51,913 bases of DNA from Flavobacteriaceae bacterium UBA5950 (GTDB lineage Bacteria > Bacteroidota > Bacteroidia > Flavobacteriales > Flavobacteriaceae), in contig DJCM01000010.1 of assembly GCA_002430545.1 (NCBI GenBank), positions 25,351 to 77,263 of the forward strand, in the 5' to 3' direction. How positions within the stretch are numbered: position 1 is the stretch's first letter; every line of letters starts with the position of its first letter. This document shows, piece after piece, positions 43,337 through 51,772 of this stretch. The notes under the pieces are model-generated. The model was not told the origin of the DNA. It ran no database searches and saw only the letters and a list, made by a program, of their open reading frames with translations. A program made the translations under genes and the position numbers.

Positions 43337-43651
43337 ATGAAAAAATTAAAACAACGTTGGGGGATTCGTTCCAACTTCCATTTGCTTATAATTTTTGTTG
43401 TTTTTGGCATCACAGGAAGTCTGTCGGCCTTGCTTGCCGAGCCCCTCACCCATTGGTTTGGACTCACCCCCGAAAACACCAATCTTTGGATTTATTGGCC
43501 TGTACGCATCCTTTTAATTTTTCCAATTTACCAGGTCATTTTGGTCATCTGTGGGTTTTTATTTGGAGAGTTTAAATTTTTTTGGAACTTTGAAAAGAAA
43601 ATGTTGTCTCGTATGGGGATACCAATTCACAAGCTAGAAAAGAACAAATAA
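43337..43651 (+). CDS. Small membrane protein, DUF6787-like
   Basis: The 104-residue protein has two clear membrane helices (LLIIFVVFGITGSLSALLA and RILLIFPIYQVILVICGFLF) between a basic N-terminus (KKLKQRWGIRSN) and the end FEKKMLSRMGI. The pattern matches a small uncharacterised family common next to serA in Flavobacteriaceae. DUF6787 is my recollection of its name. It has sometimes been labelled diacylglyceryl transferase in databases; at 104 residues that enzyme activity is implausible. It starts 4 nt after serA. Confidence 0.75.
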   Translation: MKKLKQRWGIRSNFHLLIIFVVFGITGSLSALLAEPLTHWFGLTPENTNLWIYWPVRILLIFPIYQVILVICGFLFGEFKFFWNFEKKMLSRMGIPIHKLEKNK

Positions 43652-43658
43652 TCTTTTG

Positions 43659-43952
43659 ATGATTCTAAGATTTGTTTTAACAATCAGTATATTTCTGCCA
43701 ACATTGGCAGCCTATGCGCATGAACTATCGCATGATGAGCATCAGCAGTGTGAAGAGACAACTGTTCATTTTCATCAAAAAGAAGAGACTTGTTTCCTAG
43801 ATGATTTTGTTGCTAGCAACACTTTCCTCATCACAAAAGATGAGGAACAATCATTGATCGCCACTCCCCCAATCAAAGCGATAACATACGAAAAACCTTA
43901 CAACTATACCAGTTTATTTTTTAGATTATCACGAGGGCCACCACAAGCATAA
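43659..43952 (+). CDS. Small histidine-rich exported protein
   Basis: The 97-residue protein has a signal peptide with a likely cut after AAYA, giving a mature N-terminus HELSHDEHQQC. Histidines and two cysteines (CEETTVHFHQKEETC) suggest metal binding. The C-terminus reads FFRLSRGPPQA; similar short RGPP-type ends occur in small exported proteins near heavy-metal receptors in this phylum. I do not recognise a characterised member. A TTG one codon earlier (43656) is the alternative start. It starts 7 nt after the small membrane protein gene and ends 71 nt before the histidine-rich lipoprotein gene. Confidence 0.72.
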   Translation: MILRFVLTISIFLPTLAAYAHELSHDEHQQCEETTVHFHQKEETCFLDDFVASNTFLITKDEEQSLIATPPIKAITYEKPYNYTSLFFRLSRGPPQA

Positions 43953-44023
43953 CCAACGCTGTTTTTTTTTCTGCTTTTCTCTGTTGAAAAGGCACCCTTT
44001 TATTACAATCTAAAAAATATATA

Positions 44024-44662
44024 ATGTTAAAACATATTAAATTACAATCCTTATTTATTGCCTCATTATTGATAATAACTTCATGTACAAAAGATGATGG
44101 TGAACCAATTCACGAGCATGAAGTTAATAAAGTCGTTCTTCATTTTACAAACACTGCAGATAGCTCAACTTTTGAAGTGGAGTGGGAACTCGAGCACATT
44201 GATAATGAACATGCTGACCATGATGGTGATGAGCATGCACATGAAAGTCATATCGAGCTTGCACCAAACTCCGAATATACTGTTGAAGCCAAATTTTATG
44301 ACGTAGGTGAGCATGATGAAAGCTCTGACGATCATGGCCACGATCACGATGGGGATCATGAGGAAGAAGGAGAAGATATCACACCTGAAATTATAGAAGA
44401 AGCTGATGTACACCATGTGTTTTTTGAAATGGTTGGTCTTAGCAATTTGACAATTGTTTCAGCGAGTGGTGACAATAAAGATGCCAACGACTTTGGACTC
44501 AACTTAAAAACCACTTGGACAACAAGTGCTGAGGAGTCTGGAGAGGTGAAGGTATATCTGATTCATGAGCCTGACACCAAAGATGGAGACACTCGTGCTG
44601 AGTTTGGTGGTGAGGATGATGTCATCGCTGATTTTGAGGTTCATGTCAAACTTGAAGATTAA
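44024..44662 (+). CDS. Histidine/aspartate-rich lipoprotein, probable metal binder
   Basis: The 212-residue protein has a lipoprotein signal (ITSC, Cys21). The mature part is very acidic and holds about 19 histidines, many in two runs: EHADHDGDEHAHESH (~62-76) and DDHGHDHDGDHEEEGE (~101-116). The beta-strand pattern around them (VVLHFTNTADSSTFEVEWE, SEYTVEAKFYD, VHVKLED) suggests an Ig-like fold with metal-binding loops. Zinc is the favoured ligand, though copper or nickel is possible. Its place just upstream of a TonB receptor suggests a surface or periplasmic metal chaperone. I know no characterised homologue. Confidence 0.78.
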   Translation: MLKHIKLQSLFIASLLIITSCTKDDGEPIHEHEVNKVVLHFTNTADSSTFEVEWELEHIDNEHADHDGDEHAHESHIELAPNSEYTVEAKFYDVGEHDESSDDHGHDHDGDHEEEGEDITPEIIEEADVHHVFFEMVGLSNLTIVSASGDNKDANDFGLNLKTTWTTSAEESGEVKVYLIHEPDTKDGDTRAEFGGEDDVIADFEVHVKLED

Positions 44663-44706
44663 ATCCTATTTCTGTTGATATACATCTAAACGTATCACTG
44701 TTGCAT

Positions 44707-47133
44707 ATGTACATCAACACTTTTTTTAAACCATTGAAGACAGTAGCCAATAGTTTGTTCTTATTGGCTACTTGTCTTTTGTATGCGCAAGATTGCAATC
44801 TGACCTTGGCAGGAAAAATTGTGAGTCTGCATGACAACACACCACTTGAAGCAGCTGTTGTGCAGGTCAAAGAGACCAATCAAAATGTTGTGAGTGCTAA
44901 GGATGGCACATTTGTCATCGATCGACTGTGCGCTGGTAAGCTAACACTCGTTGTTTCTCATCTGAATTGTGAAGACCAAATTGAGCATATTGATTTGGTG
45001 TCCTCAACCTCCATCAGCATTGTCATGGATCATCATGTTGAATTGCTCGACGAGGTCATCATTAATACAGATCAACCAAATGACGTTGCGCCCACAACAC
45101 AGTTGATTCAATTAACTGAGGACGAAAAAGAACGTTACAGTGGAGATGGGTTGGCAAAAACCATCGCGAAATTTAGTGGGGTGAGCACCCTCTCGACAGG
45201 TAGTGGCTTGGCAAAGCCCATCATACATGGGATGTTTGGCAGTCGTATTGGAATTGTATATAATCAGACTGTTTTGGAAAACCAGCAGTGGGGACAAGAC
45301 CACGCACCCAATATCGATGCGAATGCCTTTGACAATATTCGGGTTGTAAAAGGAGCTGCAACACTAAAATATACTGGAGACAATCCAGGAGGACTTGTGA
45401 TATTGGAATCCAAAGCTCCTTCAGCCATTGACGATCTGTTTGGAAAAACAATTCTCAATACATCGAGCAACAACTATGGACTGAGCCTATTGAGTTCACT
45501 CACCAGGTCGTATGGCAATGGAACATATATCAAAGCCCAAGGAACTTATAAAAATTATGGCGATAGTCGTGCGCCTGATTATGTTTTGTCAAACACTGCT
45601 TTGAATGAAAATAATCTGTCACTCACAGTGGGGAAAAACGATCGTCAAAACGAGTGGAAACTCTTTATGAGTGTTTTCAACAATGAAGTAGGCATTTTGC
45701 GTAGTTCACATGTTGGTAGTGTAAGAGATTTATATCAATCCATCATCTTAGATATACCAAGGGTTGTTGCTGCCTACAGCCATGATGTAAATGCTCCAAA
45801 GCAATCCAATCATCACTTGACAACAAATATTCAATATACTCGAACGACTGCTGCCAATAACAAATGGAAATTCAAATACAGTTGGCAGAAAAACAACAGA
45901 AAAGAGTTTGACATCAGACGAGGGGAGTATAAAAACATAGCATCGATTGATCTTGATTTAAGTACCCACAGCGCTCAAATTGACCGTCAGTGGACAGGAA
46001 CAAATATAAGTGTTTCAACTGGGGTATTTGCCCAGGTGCAAGACAATACTTCCAACCCAGACACTGGCGTAAAACGATTGATTCCTGATTATATCAAATT
46101 CAAAACAGGAAGTTATTTGACTGCTTTGATGAAGCCCGATCGATTCACCATTGGCGTAGGTGTTCGCTTTGAGCATCACAACAACGAAGTGCAAAAATAC
46201 TACAAGCTTTCACGTTGGAATGATCAAAATTATGAGCAAGGTTTAGGAAAATATGTCACAAAAGAACTCTACAATCAGCGTTTGATTCGTCGTCGAATGT
46301 TCTTCAACACAGTATCGCTGCAAGGGGGCGTATTGTTTGATGTTTCTCCCTCGCAACAAATTGGTTTGAACTACAGTATGTCTCAACGCGCGCCAGATAT
46401 TGCCGAGCTCTTCAGTGATGGCCTACATCATTCATTGGCAACCATCGAATATGGAAATCCATTTTTATCTAATGAAAGTAATCACAAATTTGTGTTGGAT
46501 ATTGCCAAAAAAAGAGGTGATTTTCAATTCAATATCAGTCCTTATCTAAACCTCGGCAAGAACTTTATTATCATTGAACCGATTGGTGCAGAACTGACCG
46601 TTCGTGGTGCATTTCCAGTGTGGGAATTTCGTTCTGTTGATGCCACATTTAAAGGGGTTGATATTGACTTGTTATACAGCCCAACCAAGGGTATATTGCT
46701 GAAAAACAACACCTCTTGGATAGAGGCAAATGAAACAACTTCAAAAGAGCCGCTGATCAGTATCCCACCCCTATCGCTACAACATTCAATTGTTGTGTCA
46801 CCAAGTCGTTGGGAGTCGTTTTCGTTTGAAGTTAACGCAAAAAAAGTGTTTCGTCAAAATCAATATCCAAATCACAACATTGAACTGGATATTGTTGAAG
46901 ACAGGCAATACGTTACCAAAACAGTTGACATCAGCACACCCCCAAAAGCCTACCACCTCGTTGGTGCCAATTTAAAATGGGGGCCATATGACTTTTTATC
47001 ATCAAAGGTCAACATCTACTTATCGGTTGATAACATGTTTGATTACTCTTACAGAAACTACCTCAATCGATTGCGATACTATGCAGATGAACAAGGGCGT
47101 AATGTGGTCTTGCAAATCAAATTCAAATATTGA
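44707..47133 (+). CDS. TonB-dependent receptor with N-terminal carboxypeptidase-like domain
   Basis: The 808-residue outer-membrane receptor has a signal peptide (LFLLATCLLYAQ), a carboxypeptidase-D-like regulatory domain (CNLTLAGKIVSLHDNTPLEAAVV, ~25-110), a plug domain (GLAKTIAKFSGVSTLSTGSG, KPIIHGMFGSRIGIVYNQT, FDNIRVVKGAATLKYTGDNP) and a beta-barrel ending in YADEQGRNVVLQIKFKY with terminal aromatic Tyr. The plug sequence resembles ZnuD-type receptors, whose transported ion is zinc. Preceding genes encode two histidine-rich exported proteins, supporting metal uptake. The TTG at 44701 is an alternative start two codons earlier. Its stop is 9 nt from that of convergent folE. Confidence 0.9.
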   Translation: MYINTFFKPLKTVANSLFLLATCLLYAQDCNLTLAGKIVSLHDNTPLEAAVVQVKETNQNVVSAKDGTFVIDRLCAGKLTLVVSHLNCEDQIEHIDLVSSTSISIVMDHHVELLDEVIINTDQPNDVAPTTQLIQLTEDEKERYSGDGLAKTIAKFSGVSTLSTGSGLAKPIIHGMFGSRIGIVYNQTVLENQQWGQDHAPNIDANAFDNIRVVKGAATLKYTGDNPGGLVILESKAPSAIDDLFGKTILNTSSNNYGLSLLSSLTRSYGNGTYIKAQGTYKNYGDSRAPDYVLSNTALNENNLSLTVGKNDRQNEWKLFMSVFNNEVGILRSSHVGSVRDLYQSIILDIPRVVAAYSHDVNAPKQSNHHLTTNIQYTRTTAANNKWKFKYSWQKNNRKEFDIRRGEYKNIASIDLDLSTHSAQIDRQWTGTNISVSTGVFAQVQDNTSNPDTGVKRLIPDYIKFKTGSYLTALMKPDRFTIGVGVRFEHHNNEVQKYYKLSRWNDQNYEQGLGKYVTKELYNQRLIRRRMFFNTVSLQGGVLFDVSPSQQIGLNYSMSQRAPDIAELFSDGLHHSLATIEYGNPFLSNESNHKFVLDIAKKRGDFQFNISPYLNLGKNFIIIEPIGAELTVRGAFPVWEFRSVDATFKGVDIDLLYSPTKGILLKNNTSWIEANETTSKEPLISIPPLSLQHSIVVSPSRWESFSFEVNAKKVFRQNQYPNHNIELDIVEDRQYVTKTVDISTPPKAYHLVGANLKWGPYDFLSSKVNIYLSVDNMFDYSYRNYLNRLRYYADEQGRNVVLQIKFKY

Positions 47134-47142
47134 GTTGTTGGT

Positions 47143-47739
47143 CTACGACAACTTGGAGTCGATCAACTTCAAAAACTCATTTCGCGTTTCCATTTTTTCA
47201 AACGAACCACGAAAACCAGAAGTTGTAGTGAGAGAATTTTGTTTTTGTACCCCACGCATCATCATACACATATGCGAGGCCTCAATCACAACAGCGACAC
47301 CTTTGGGTTCGAGTGTGGTGTTGATACAATCGAGGATTTGTTCAGTGAGGCGTTCTTGCACTTGTAGGCGTCGTGAGAATACATCGACAACACGAGGGAT
47401 TTTACTCAGCCCCACAATATGACCATTGGGGATATATGCCACGTGTGCCTTACCAAAAAAGGGCAACATATGGTGCTCGCACAAGCTATATAACTCGATG
47501 TCTTTCACCAAGACCATTTCGTTGTAGGACTCAGCAAACATGGCACCTTTTAAAATTTCGGCTGGATCCATGTCATATCCTTGAGTCAAAAACTGCATGG
47601 CTTTGGCGGCACGTTTTGGCGTGTCGAGCAGCCCCTCTCGATTTAGATTTTCACCAATATTATGAATGATATCCTTATAATGTGATTTGATAGCATTGGT
47701 GATACTTATATCGTATGTATCAATTGATTCAAATGTCAT
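47143..47739 (-). CDS. folE: GTP cyclohydrolase I
   Basis: The 198-residue enzyme makes 7,8-dihydroneopterin triphosphate for folate. Motifs: zinc-binding LYSLCEHHMLPFFGKAHVAY (~residues 87-106), IPNGHIVGLSKIPRVVDVFS, RLQVQERLTEQI, and cysteine near the end in ASHMCMMMRGVQKQNS. The first cysteine (CEHH) and second (SHMCM) with the histidine are the expected zinc ligands, so this is the zinc-dependent type I enzyme. Its ATG overlaps the msrA stop by ATGA (47736-47739). Confidence 0.97.
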   Translation of the reverse strand: MTFESIDTYDISITNAIKSHYKDIIHNIGENLNREGLLDTPKRAAKAMQFLTQGYDMDPAEILKGAMFAESYNEMVLVKDIELYSLCEHHMLPFFGKAHVAYIPNGHIVGLSKIPRVVDVFSRRLQVQERLTEQILDCINTTLEPKGVAVVIEASHMCMMMRGVQKQNSLTTTSGFRGSFEKMETRNEFLKLIDSKLS

Positions 47740-48269
47740 AATTTTTCTTTTAGCAATTTTGAATGTGATGTTAATAATTTCTTCACCTTTGGTGAAATAA
47801 CCGCACTGCAGTAAGGTTGAGATGGATTGAGGTTGTAATAGTCGTGATGCTCCAATTCTGCTTCATAAAAAATAGTAAAGGGCGTCAATTCAGTAACAAT
47901 GGGATTGTCAAACTTATCTGAGATAACATTTTTGATGTCTTTGGCAGTTTGAAGCTGTTGTTCATCGTGATAAAAAATCACAGAGCGATATTGTGTACCC
48001 ACATCAGCACCCTGTTTGTTGAGGGTGGTTGGGTCATGGGTATCAAAAAACACTTCCAACAAAGTGGCAAAGTCAATCAACGTATCATCATATTCGATCT
48101 GAATACATTCCGCATGACCAGTTGTGCCTTGACATATCTCTCTATAGGAAGGGTTTTTGATCGTACCACCACTATAGCCAGGCTTGGTCAAAATTACGCC
48201 ATGAAGACGACTATATATCGTCTCTGTACACCAAAAACAGCCATTTGCCAATGTCGCTTGTTGAATCAT
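47736..48269 (-). CDS. msrA: Peptide-methionine (S)-S-oxide reductase MsrA
   Basis: The protein has 177 residues from ATG 48269. It has the active-site motif LANGCFWCTETIYSRLHGV (catalytic Cys in GCFW, near residue 10), TGHAECIQIEYDD, FFDTHDPTTLNKQGADVGTQYRS and PYCSAVISPKVKK. It reduces methionine-S-sulfoxide in proteins. An open frame continues upstream to 48329 but its TTG lies outside the promoter (48290-48319); ATG 48269 gives the family N-terminus. It is the first gene of a two-gene unit with folE. Confidence 0.96.
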   Translation of the reverse strand: MIQQATLANGCFWCTETIYSRLHGVILTKPGYSGGTIKNPSYREICQGTTGHAECIQIEYDDTLIDFATLLEVFFDTHDPTTLNKQGADVGTQYRSVIFYHDEQQLQTAKDIKNVISDKFDNPIVTELTPFTIFYEAELEHHDYYNLNPSQPYCSAVISPKVKKLLTSHSKLLKEKL

Positions 48270-48289
48270 TTTGTTTAACAATCTTCTAT

Positions 48290-48319
48290 CAAAATTAAAC
48301 AAAAAAAATGATTTTTCAA
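48290..48319 (-). promoter_or_regulatory. Promoter of msrA-folE
   Basis: Minus-strand TTG (48319-48317), 19 nt, TAATTTTG (48297-48290), a full consensus match ending 20 nt before ATG 48269. It excludes the longer N-terminus. Confidence 0.8.
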
Positions 48320-48363
48320 ATGACAACAATGTGTATAACAGAACAAATTTGTAATTTTAACAG

Positions 48364-49023
48364 ATGATTCAAGCCATAAAACTATCTAAAAAATACGGCA
48401 ATTTACAAGTGCTCAACAATGTTGACCTAACAGTCAAAGCAAAAGAAATTGTAGCAATTACTGGTCCGTCGGGGGCAGGAAAAACAACCCTTCTCAACAT
48501 CTTGGGAACACTCGATACCGCTGATCATCAGCCAAATACAGCATTGCAGATCGATGGGGTTGACCTGTTGGCGCTCAAAGGAAAAGCCTTGGCAAGGTTT
48601 CGAAATCAGCAGCTTGGTTTTGTGTTTCAATCGCATCAACTACTGCCAGAGTTCAGTGCCATTGAAAATGTTTGTATTCCTGCCATGATTGCCAAAACAC
48701 CCATAAAAAAAGCACAAAAAGAAGGGATGGAATTGCTTTCTTTTTTGGGTCTGAGCGATCGAGCAGATCACAAACCTGCCATGTTATCTGGTGGCGAACA
48801 GCAGCGTGTGGCAGTTGCCAGAGCACTCATCAATAAACCCAAACTTCTCTTGGCTGATGAACCTAGTGGAAATCTGGATAGCAAAACTGCAGCACAGCTC
48901 CATCAGTTGTTTTTATCTCTTCGCGACAACTTCGACCAAACGATCGTATTGGTCACGCACAACAAAGAACTTGCAGCGCTTGGTGATCGCAGTCTGCAAC
49001 TCGTCGATGGACAATGGAGTTGA
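48364..49023 (+). CDS. ABC transporter ATP-binding protein, LolD/MacB type
   Basis: The 219-residue ATPase has Walker A ITGPSGAGKTTLLNILGTLD (~32-51), Q-loop FVFQSHQLLPEFSAIENVCI, signature LSGGEQQRVAVARAL (~138), Walker B LLLADEPSGNLDSKT, and H-loop VLVTHNKELA. It fits LolD, the ATPase of the LolCDE lipoprotein-release complex, or the related FtsE/MacB types. No permease gene is beside it, so the partner must lie elsewhere. Its last 10 bases overlap the TIGR02757 gene, a linkage common in this phylum. Confidence 0.88.
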   Translation: MIQAIKLSKKYGNLQVLNNVDLTVKAKEIVAITGPSGAGKTTLLNILGTLDTADHQPNTALQIDGVDLLALKGKALARFRNQQLGFVFQSHQLLPEFSAIENVCIPAMIAKTPIKKAQKEGMELLSFLGLSDRADHKPAMLSGGEQQRVAVARALINKPKLLLADEPSGNLDSKTAAQLHQLFLSLRDNFDQTIVLVTHNKELAALGDRSLQLVDGQWS

Positions 49024-49784
49024 GCACTGATGCGTTGCGCGACTTTCTCAATGAGAAGTCCCAACAGTACAACCATCCTGATTTTATTGCTTTCGACCCC
49101 ATACTGATCCCCAAACAGTTTGACACCAAAGAAGACATCGAAATTGCTGGGTTTCTCTCTGCCATCATTGCTTGGGGCACTCGAGCGAGTATCATCAAGA
49201 GTGCGTCCAATATCATGGGTATCCTCGGCAATCAGCCCCATGATTATATCCTCAATTCCACTGCTGCCGATTGGGAGGCCATAGATCACTTTGTGCATCG
49301 CACCTTTAATATCATCGACTTGCGCTATTGTTTACAGGCCTTGCAGCATCTATACAAACATCATGGCGGACTGCATGACGCCCTGCGCCCAAAAGCAAAC
49401 GAAGCATTTATGGATGATGCCATTGAGCGATTCAGAAGTCTTTTTTTTGAAATCAATCACCCCAAACGAACCACCAAACACATCGCCAACCCAGCCAAGG
49501 GTTCTGCTGCCAAACGAATTCATATGTTTTTGCGATGGATGGTAAGACAAGACAACAATGGGGTTGATTTTGGTTTATGGAACGACATCCCAACCTCAAA
49601 ATTATCGTGCCCTTTGGACGTACATACAGGGAATATCGCTCGGAAATTGGGGTTGCTCAAGCGCAAACAAAACGATCAAAAATCAGTGCGAGAACTCGAT
49701 GAACAATTGCGAATCCTTGACCCAAAAGACCCTGTTAAATATGATTTTGCCCTCTTTGGGCTGGGGGTTTTTGAAAAGTTTTAG
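49014..49784 (+). CDS. TIGR02757/DUF2400 family protein
   Basis: The 256-residue protein matches a Bacteroidota-wide family of unknown function (TIGR02757). Recognisable blocks are PDFIAFDPILIPKQF, DIEIAGFLSAIIAWGTRASI (~42-61), RRIHMFLRWMVR-like KRIHMFLRWMVRQDNNGVDF, IPTSKLSCPLDVHTGNIARK and a C-terminal DPVKYDFALFGLG. The LDVHTGNIARKLGLL end, with an HhH-like pattern around GAGIPTS..., resembles DNA glycosylase C-terminal regions; a DNA-repair role is therefore possible but not shown. It overlaps the LolD-like gene by 10 bases. Confidence 0.87.
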   Translation: MELSTDALRDFLNEKSQQYNHPDFIAFDPILIPKQFDTKEDIEIAGFLSAIIAWGTRASIIKSASNIMGILGNQPHDYILNSTAADWEAIDHFVHRTFNIIDLRYCLQALQHLYKHHGGLHDALRPKANEAFMDDAIERFRSLFFEINHPKRTTKHIANPAKGSAAKRIHMFLRWMVRQDNNGVDFGLWNDIPTSKLSCPLDVHTGNIARKLGLLKRKQNDQKSVRELDEQLRILDPKDPVKYDFALFGLGVFEKF

Positions 49785-49804
49785 CCCCTTTCGTTTAGGT
49801 TTTC

Positions 49805-49812
49805 TATCTTTG
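49805..49812 (+). promoter_or_regulatory. -7 element of the dihydroorotase-like gene
   Basis: TATCTTTG fits TAnnTTTG, 32 nt before ATG 49845 and 20 nt after the TIGR02757 stop. No perfect -33 TTG is seen in range. Confidence 0.6.
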
Positions 49813-49844
49813 CAGCAGTTTTAATCCTTTATCGAAATTTTTGG

Positions 49845-51101
49845 ATGAATATACTTCTGAAATCCGCAAAAATTATCGATCCTACCAGCAGCTTTCACGG
49901 CAATACCCTTGATATTCTCATTCGCAAAGGTACTATTGACAATATCGGTAAGAATATCAGTGCTCCCAAAGCAACAATCATTTTACATCAAAACCTCTGT
50001 GTTTCGCCTGGGTGGTTTGACAGCAGTGTGTCCTTTGGTGAACCTGGTTATGAGGAACGAGAAACCTTATCCCATGGGCTTGGGGTCGCTGCTGCCGCTG
50101 GCTTTACGCACATTGGCTACAATACCAACACAAATCCACTACCCATCTCCAAGGCAGATATATCTTTTTTGCTGAGAAGTGCTGCCGACACCCCCACAAG
50201 CCTACATCCCAAAGCACATATCACAGTGCAAGACAACGCACAACAACTCGCCGAATTGCACGACTTGTACACTGCTGGTGCTGTGAGTTTTAGCAATCAT
50301 AAAAAATCAATTGACAACCCACACTTGCTCCTTCTTGCCTTGCAATATGCACGTGGGTTTGCAGCTTTGGTAGAGTCCTTTCCCTTAGATCCTCAATTGG
50401 CTGCACATGGGGTGATGCACGAAGGAAAAATGAGCACCTCGCTTGGACTGACAGGCATTCCCAACCTCGCTGAAGAAATTCGCATCAGGAGAGATTTGGC
50501 GATTGTTAGCTATACTGGTGGTCGCTTGCATATCCCAACCCTATCGACTGCAGAGGGTGTGGCGTTGATTCGGCAAGCCAAAAAAGAGAAAATCGATGTG
50601 AGTTGCAGTGTTGCCATTCACAATCTTGTGATGACAGACGATGAGCTCGATGGCTTTGACACACGCTATAAGCTCATGCCGCCATTGCGAGAGAGCAAAG
50701 ACCAAAAAGCACTCCTTAAAGGTCTAAAAGATGGCACGATCGATATGGTGACCTCCGACCACCAACCCATGAATATTGAACATAAAAAAGTAGAGTTCGA
50801 AAATGCTGCCTATGGAAGTCTAGGGCTTGAAACTGCTTTTGGTAGCTTATGTCGGTTGTTTGGCGAAGAAGACGCTGCCCTGATACTCACACAAGGAAAA
50901 GAGCGATTTGGCATCGCACAGGCATCAATTGCTGTTGGCGAACAAGCCGATATGACCCTCTTTAGCCCTGATGGAACAGCAACCGTTACCAAGGAATCGA
51001 TCCAATCGAGTGTGACTAACAGCGCCTATTTGGGCAAAGAAATGAAGGGAACTGTCCTAGGGGTGATCCACAACAACCTCCACTTTCAAAATCAACACTG
51101 A
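49845..51101 (+). CDS. Dihydroorotase-like amidohydrolase lacking metal ligands (probable pseudo-enzyme)
   Basis: The 418-residue protein has full-length dihydroorotase architecture, the class I/multifunctional-complex type: GWFDSSVSFGEPGYEERETLSHGLG (from ~57), GFTHIGYNTNTNP, GLTGIPNLAEEIRIRRDLAI, and AAYGSLGLETAFG near the end. The catalytic HxH of active enzymes is S61-V-S63, and LHIPTLST and SDHQPM (D305) replace the usual second His and DHAPH. It thus probably does not bind the zinc pair. Other such forms act as structural partners of aspartate transcarbamoylase. Very similar sequences with the same losses are, in my recollection, widespread in Flavobacteriaceae. Confidence 0.88.
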   Translation: MNILLKSAKIIDPTSSFHGNTLDILIRKGTIDNIGKNISAPKATIILHQNLCVSPGWFDSSVSFGEPGYEERETLSHGLGVAAAAGFTHIGYNTNTNPLPISKADISFLLRSAADTPTSLHPKAHITVQDNAQQLAELHDLYTAGAVSFSNHKKSIDNPHLLLLALQYARGFAALVESFPLDPQLAAHGVMHEGKMSTSLGLTGIPNLAEEIRIRRDLAIVSYTGGRLHIPTLSTAEGVALIRQAKKEKIDVSCSVAIHNLVMTDDELDGFDTRYKLMPPLRESKDQKALLKGLKDGTIDMVTSDHQPMNIEHKKVEFENAAYGSLGLETAFGSLCRLFGEEDAALILTQGKERFGIAQASIAVGEQADMTLFSPDGTATVTKESIQSSVTNSAYLGKEMKGTVLGVIHNNLHFQNQH

Positions 51102-51752
51102 TTGGCTGTACTTGACTATATCGTTCGCCAACCCAAAAACAGTACGCAAGACAAACCACCTTTGCTGTTGTTGTTACATGGCTATGGCAGCAATGAAAAC
51201 GACTTGTTTTCTTTTGCCGATCATCTACATCCCAGTTTGTTGGTTGTTTCGTTGCGTGCACCACATGCCTTGCCAATGATGGGATTTGCATGGTATAGCA
51301 TCCATTTTGACGCTGAACAGGGCAAATGGTCTGACGATGAAGAAGCCATTGCCTCTCGTGAGTTGGTGCTGCAGTTTTTGGACGAACTGCAACAAACACA
51401 TTCCTATGACCCATCAAAAGTGCATCTGTTGGGGTTTAGTCAAGGTGCTATTTTGAGCTATGCACTTGGGCTGACCTATCCCAAGCATTTTGCTAGTGTG
51501 ATTGCTTTGAGTGGTTATCTGAATGAAAACATCTCAAAACTCCCCAAACCAGAAGAAGCGCCTGCGCTTTATGCTGCGCATGGCAGTCTTGATGAAGTGG
51601 TGCCTTTTGACTGGGGACAGCAATCGGCAATGCAACTCAAACAAAAAGGGTTTGACATACAGTTTAATCATTTTCCTGTGGGACATACTGTTGGGGAAGA
51701 TGGTTTTTACCAACTTTTGGTGTGGCAAAATGCGCTACTGATTGCTCAGTAA
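51102..51752 (+). CDS. Alpha/beta hydrolase, phospholipase/carboxylesterase family
   Basis: The 216-residue protein has the carboxylesterase plan: PPLLLLLHGYGSNENDLFSF (~18-37), the nucleophile in HLLGFSQGAILSYALGL (GFSQG), catalytic Asp in AAHGSLDEVVPFDWG, and His in FPVGHTVGEDGFY. It probably hydrolyses small esters or acyl-thioesters; the substrate is unknown. The start is TTG (51102), directly after the TGA of the preceding gene; no ATG precedes the conserved core, so it is likely coupled to the upstream gene. Confidence 0.88.
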   Translation: MAVLDYIVRQPKNSTQDKPPLLLLLHGYGSNENDLFSFADHLHPSLLVVSLRAPHALPMMGFAWYSIHFDAEQGKWSDDEEAIASRELVLQFLDELQQTHSYDPSKVHLLGFSQGAILSYALGLTYPKHFASVIALSGYLNENISKLPKPEEAPALYAAHGSLDEVVPFDWGQQSAMQLKQKGFDIQFNHFPVGHTVGEDGFYQLLVWQNALLIAQ

Positions 51753-51772
51753 CGCATTTCACGTTTGACCCA

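Noticed and set aside
43960..44000. Possible hairpin CTTTTC ... GAAAAG before the histidine-rich lipoprotein
   Set aside because: The stem is short and AT-rich, and no U-tract directly follows; I could not support a terminator.
46988..47422. 144-codon plus-strand frame spanning the TonB receptor end and folE
   Set aside because: It overlaps two certain genes in other frames and has no conserved features.
48270..48329. N-terminal extension of MsrA
   Set aside because: It starts with TTG and lies across and upstream of a consensus promoter; the conserved active-site region follows ATG 48269 closely.
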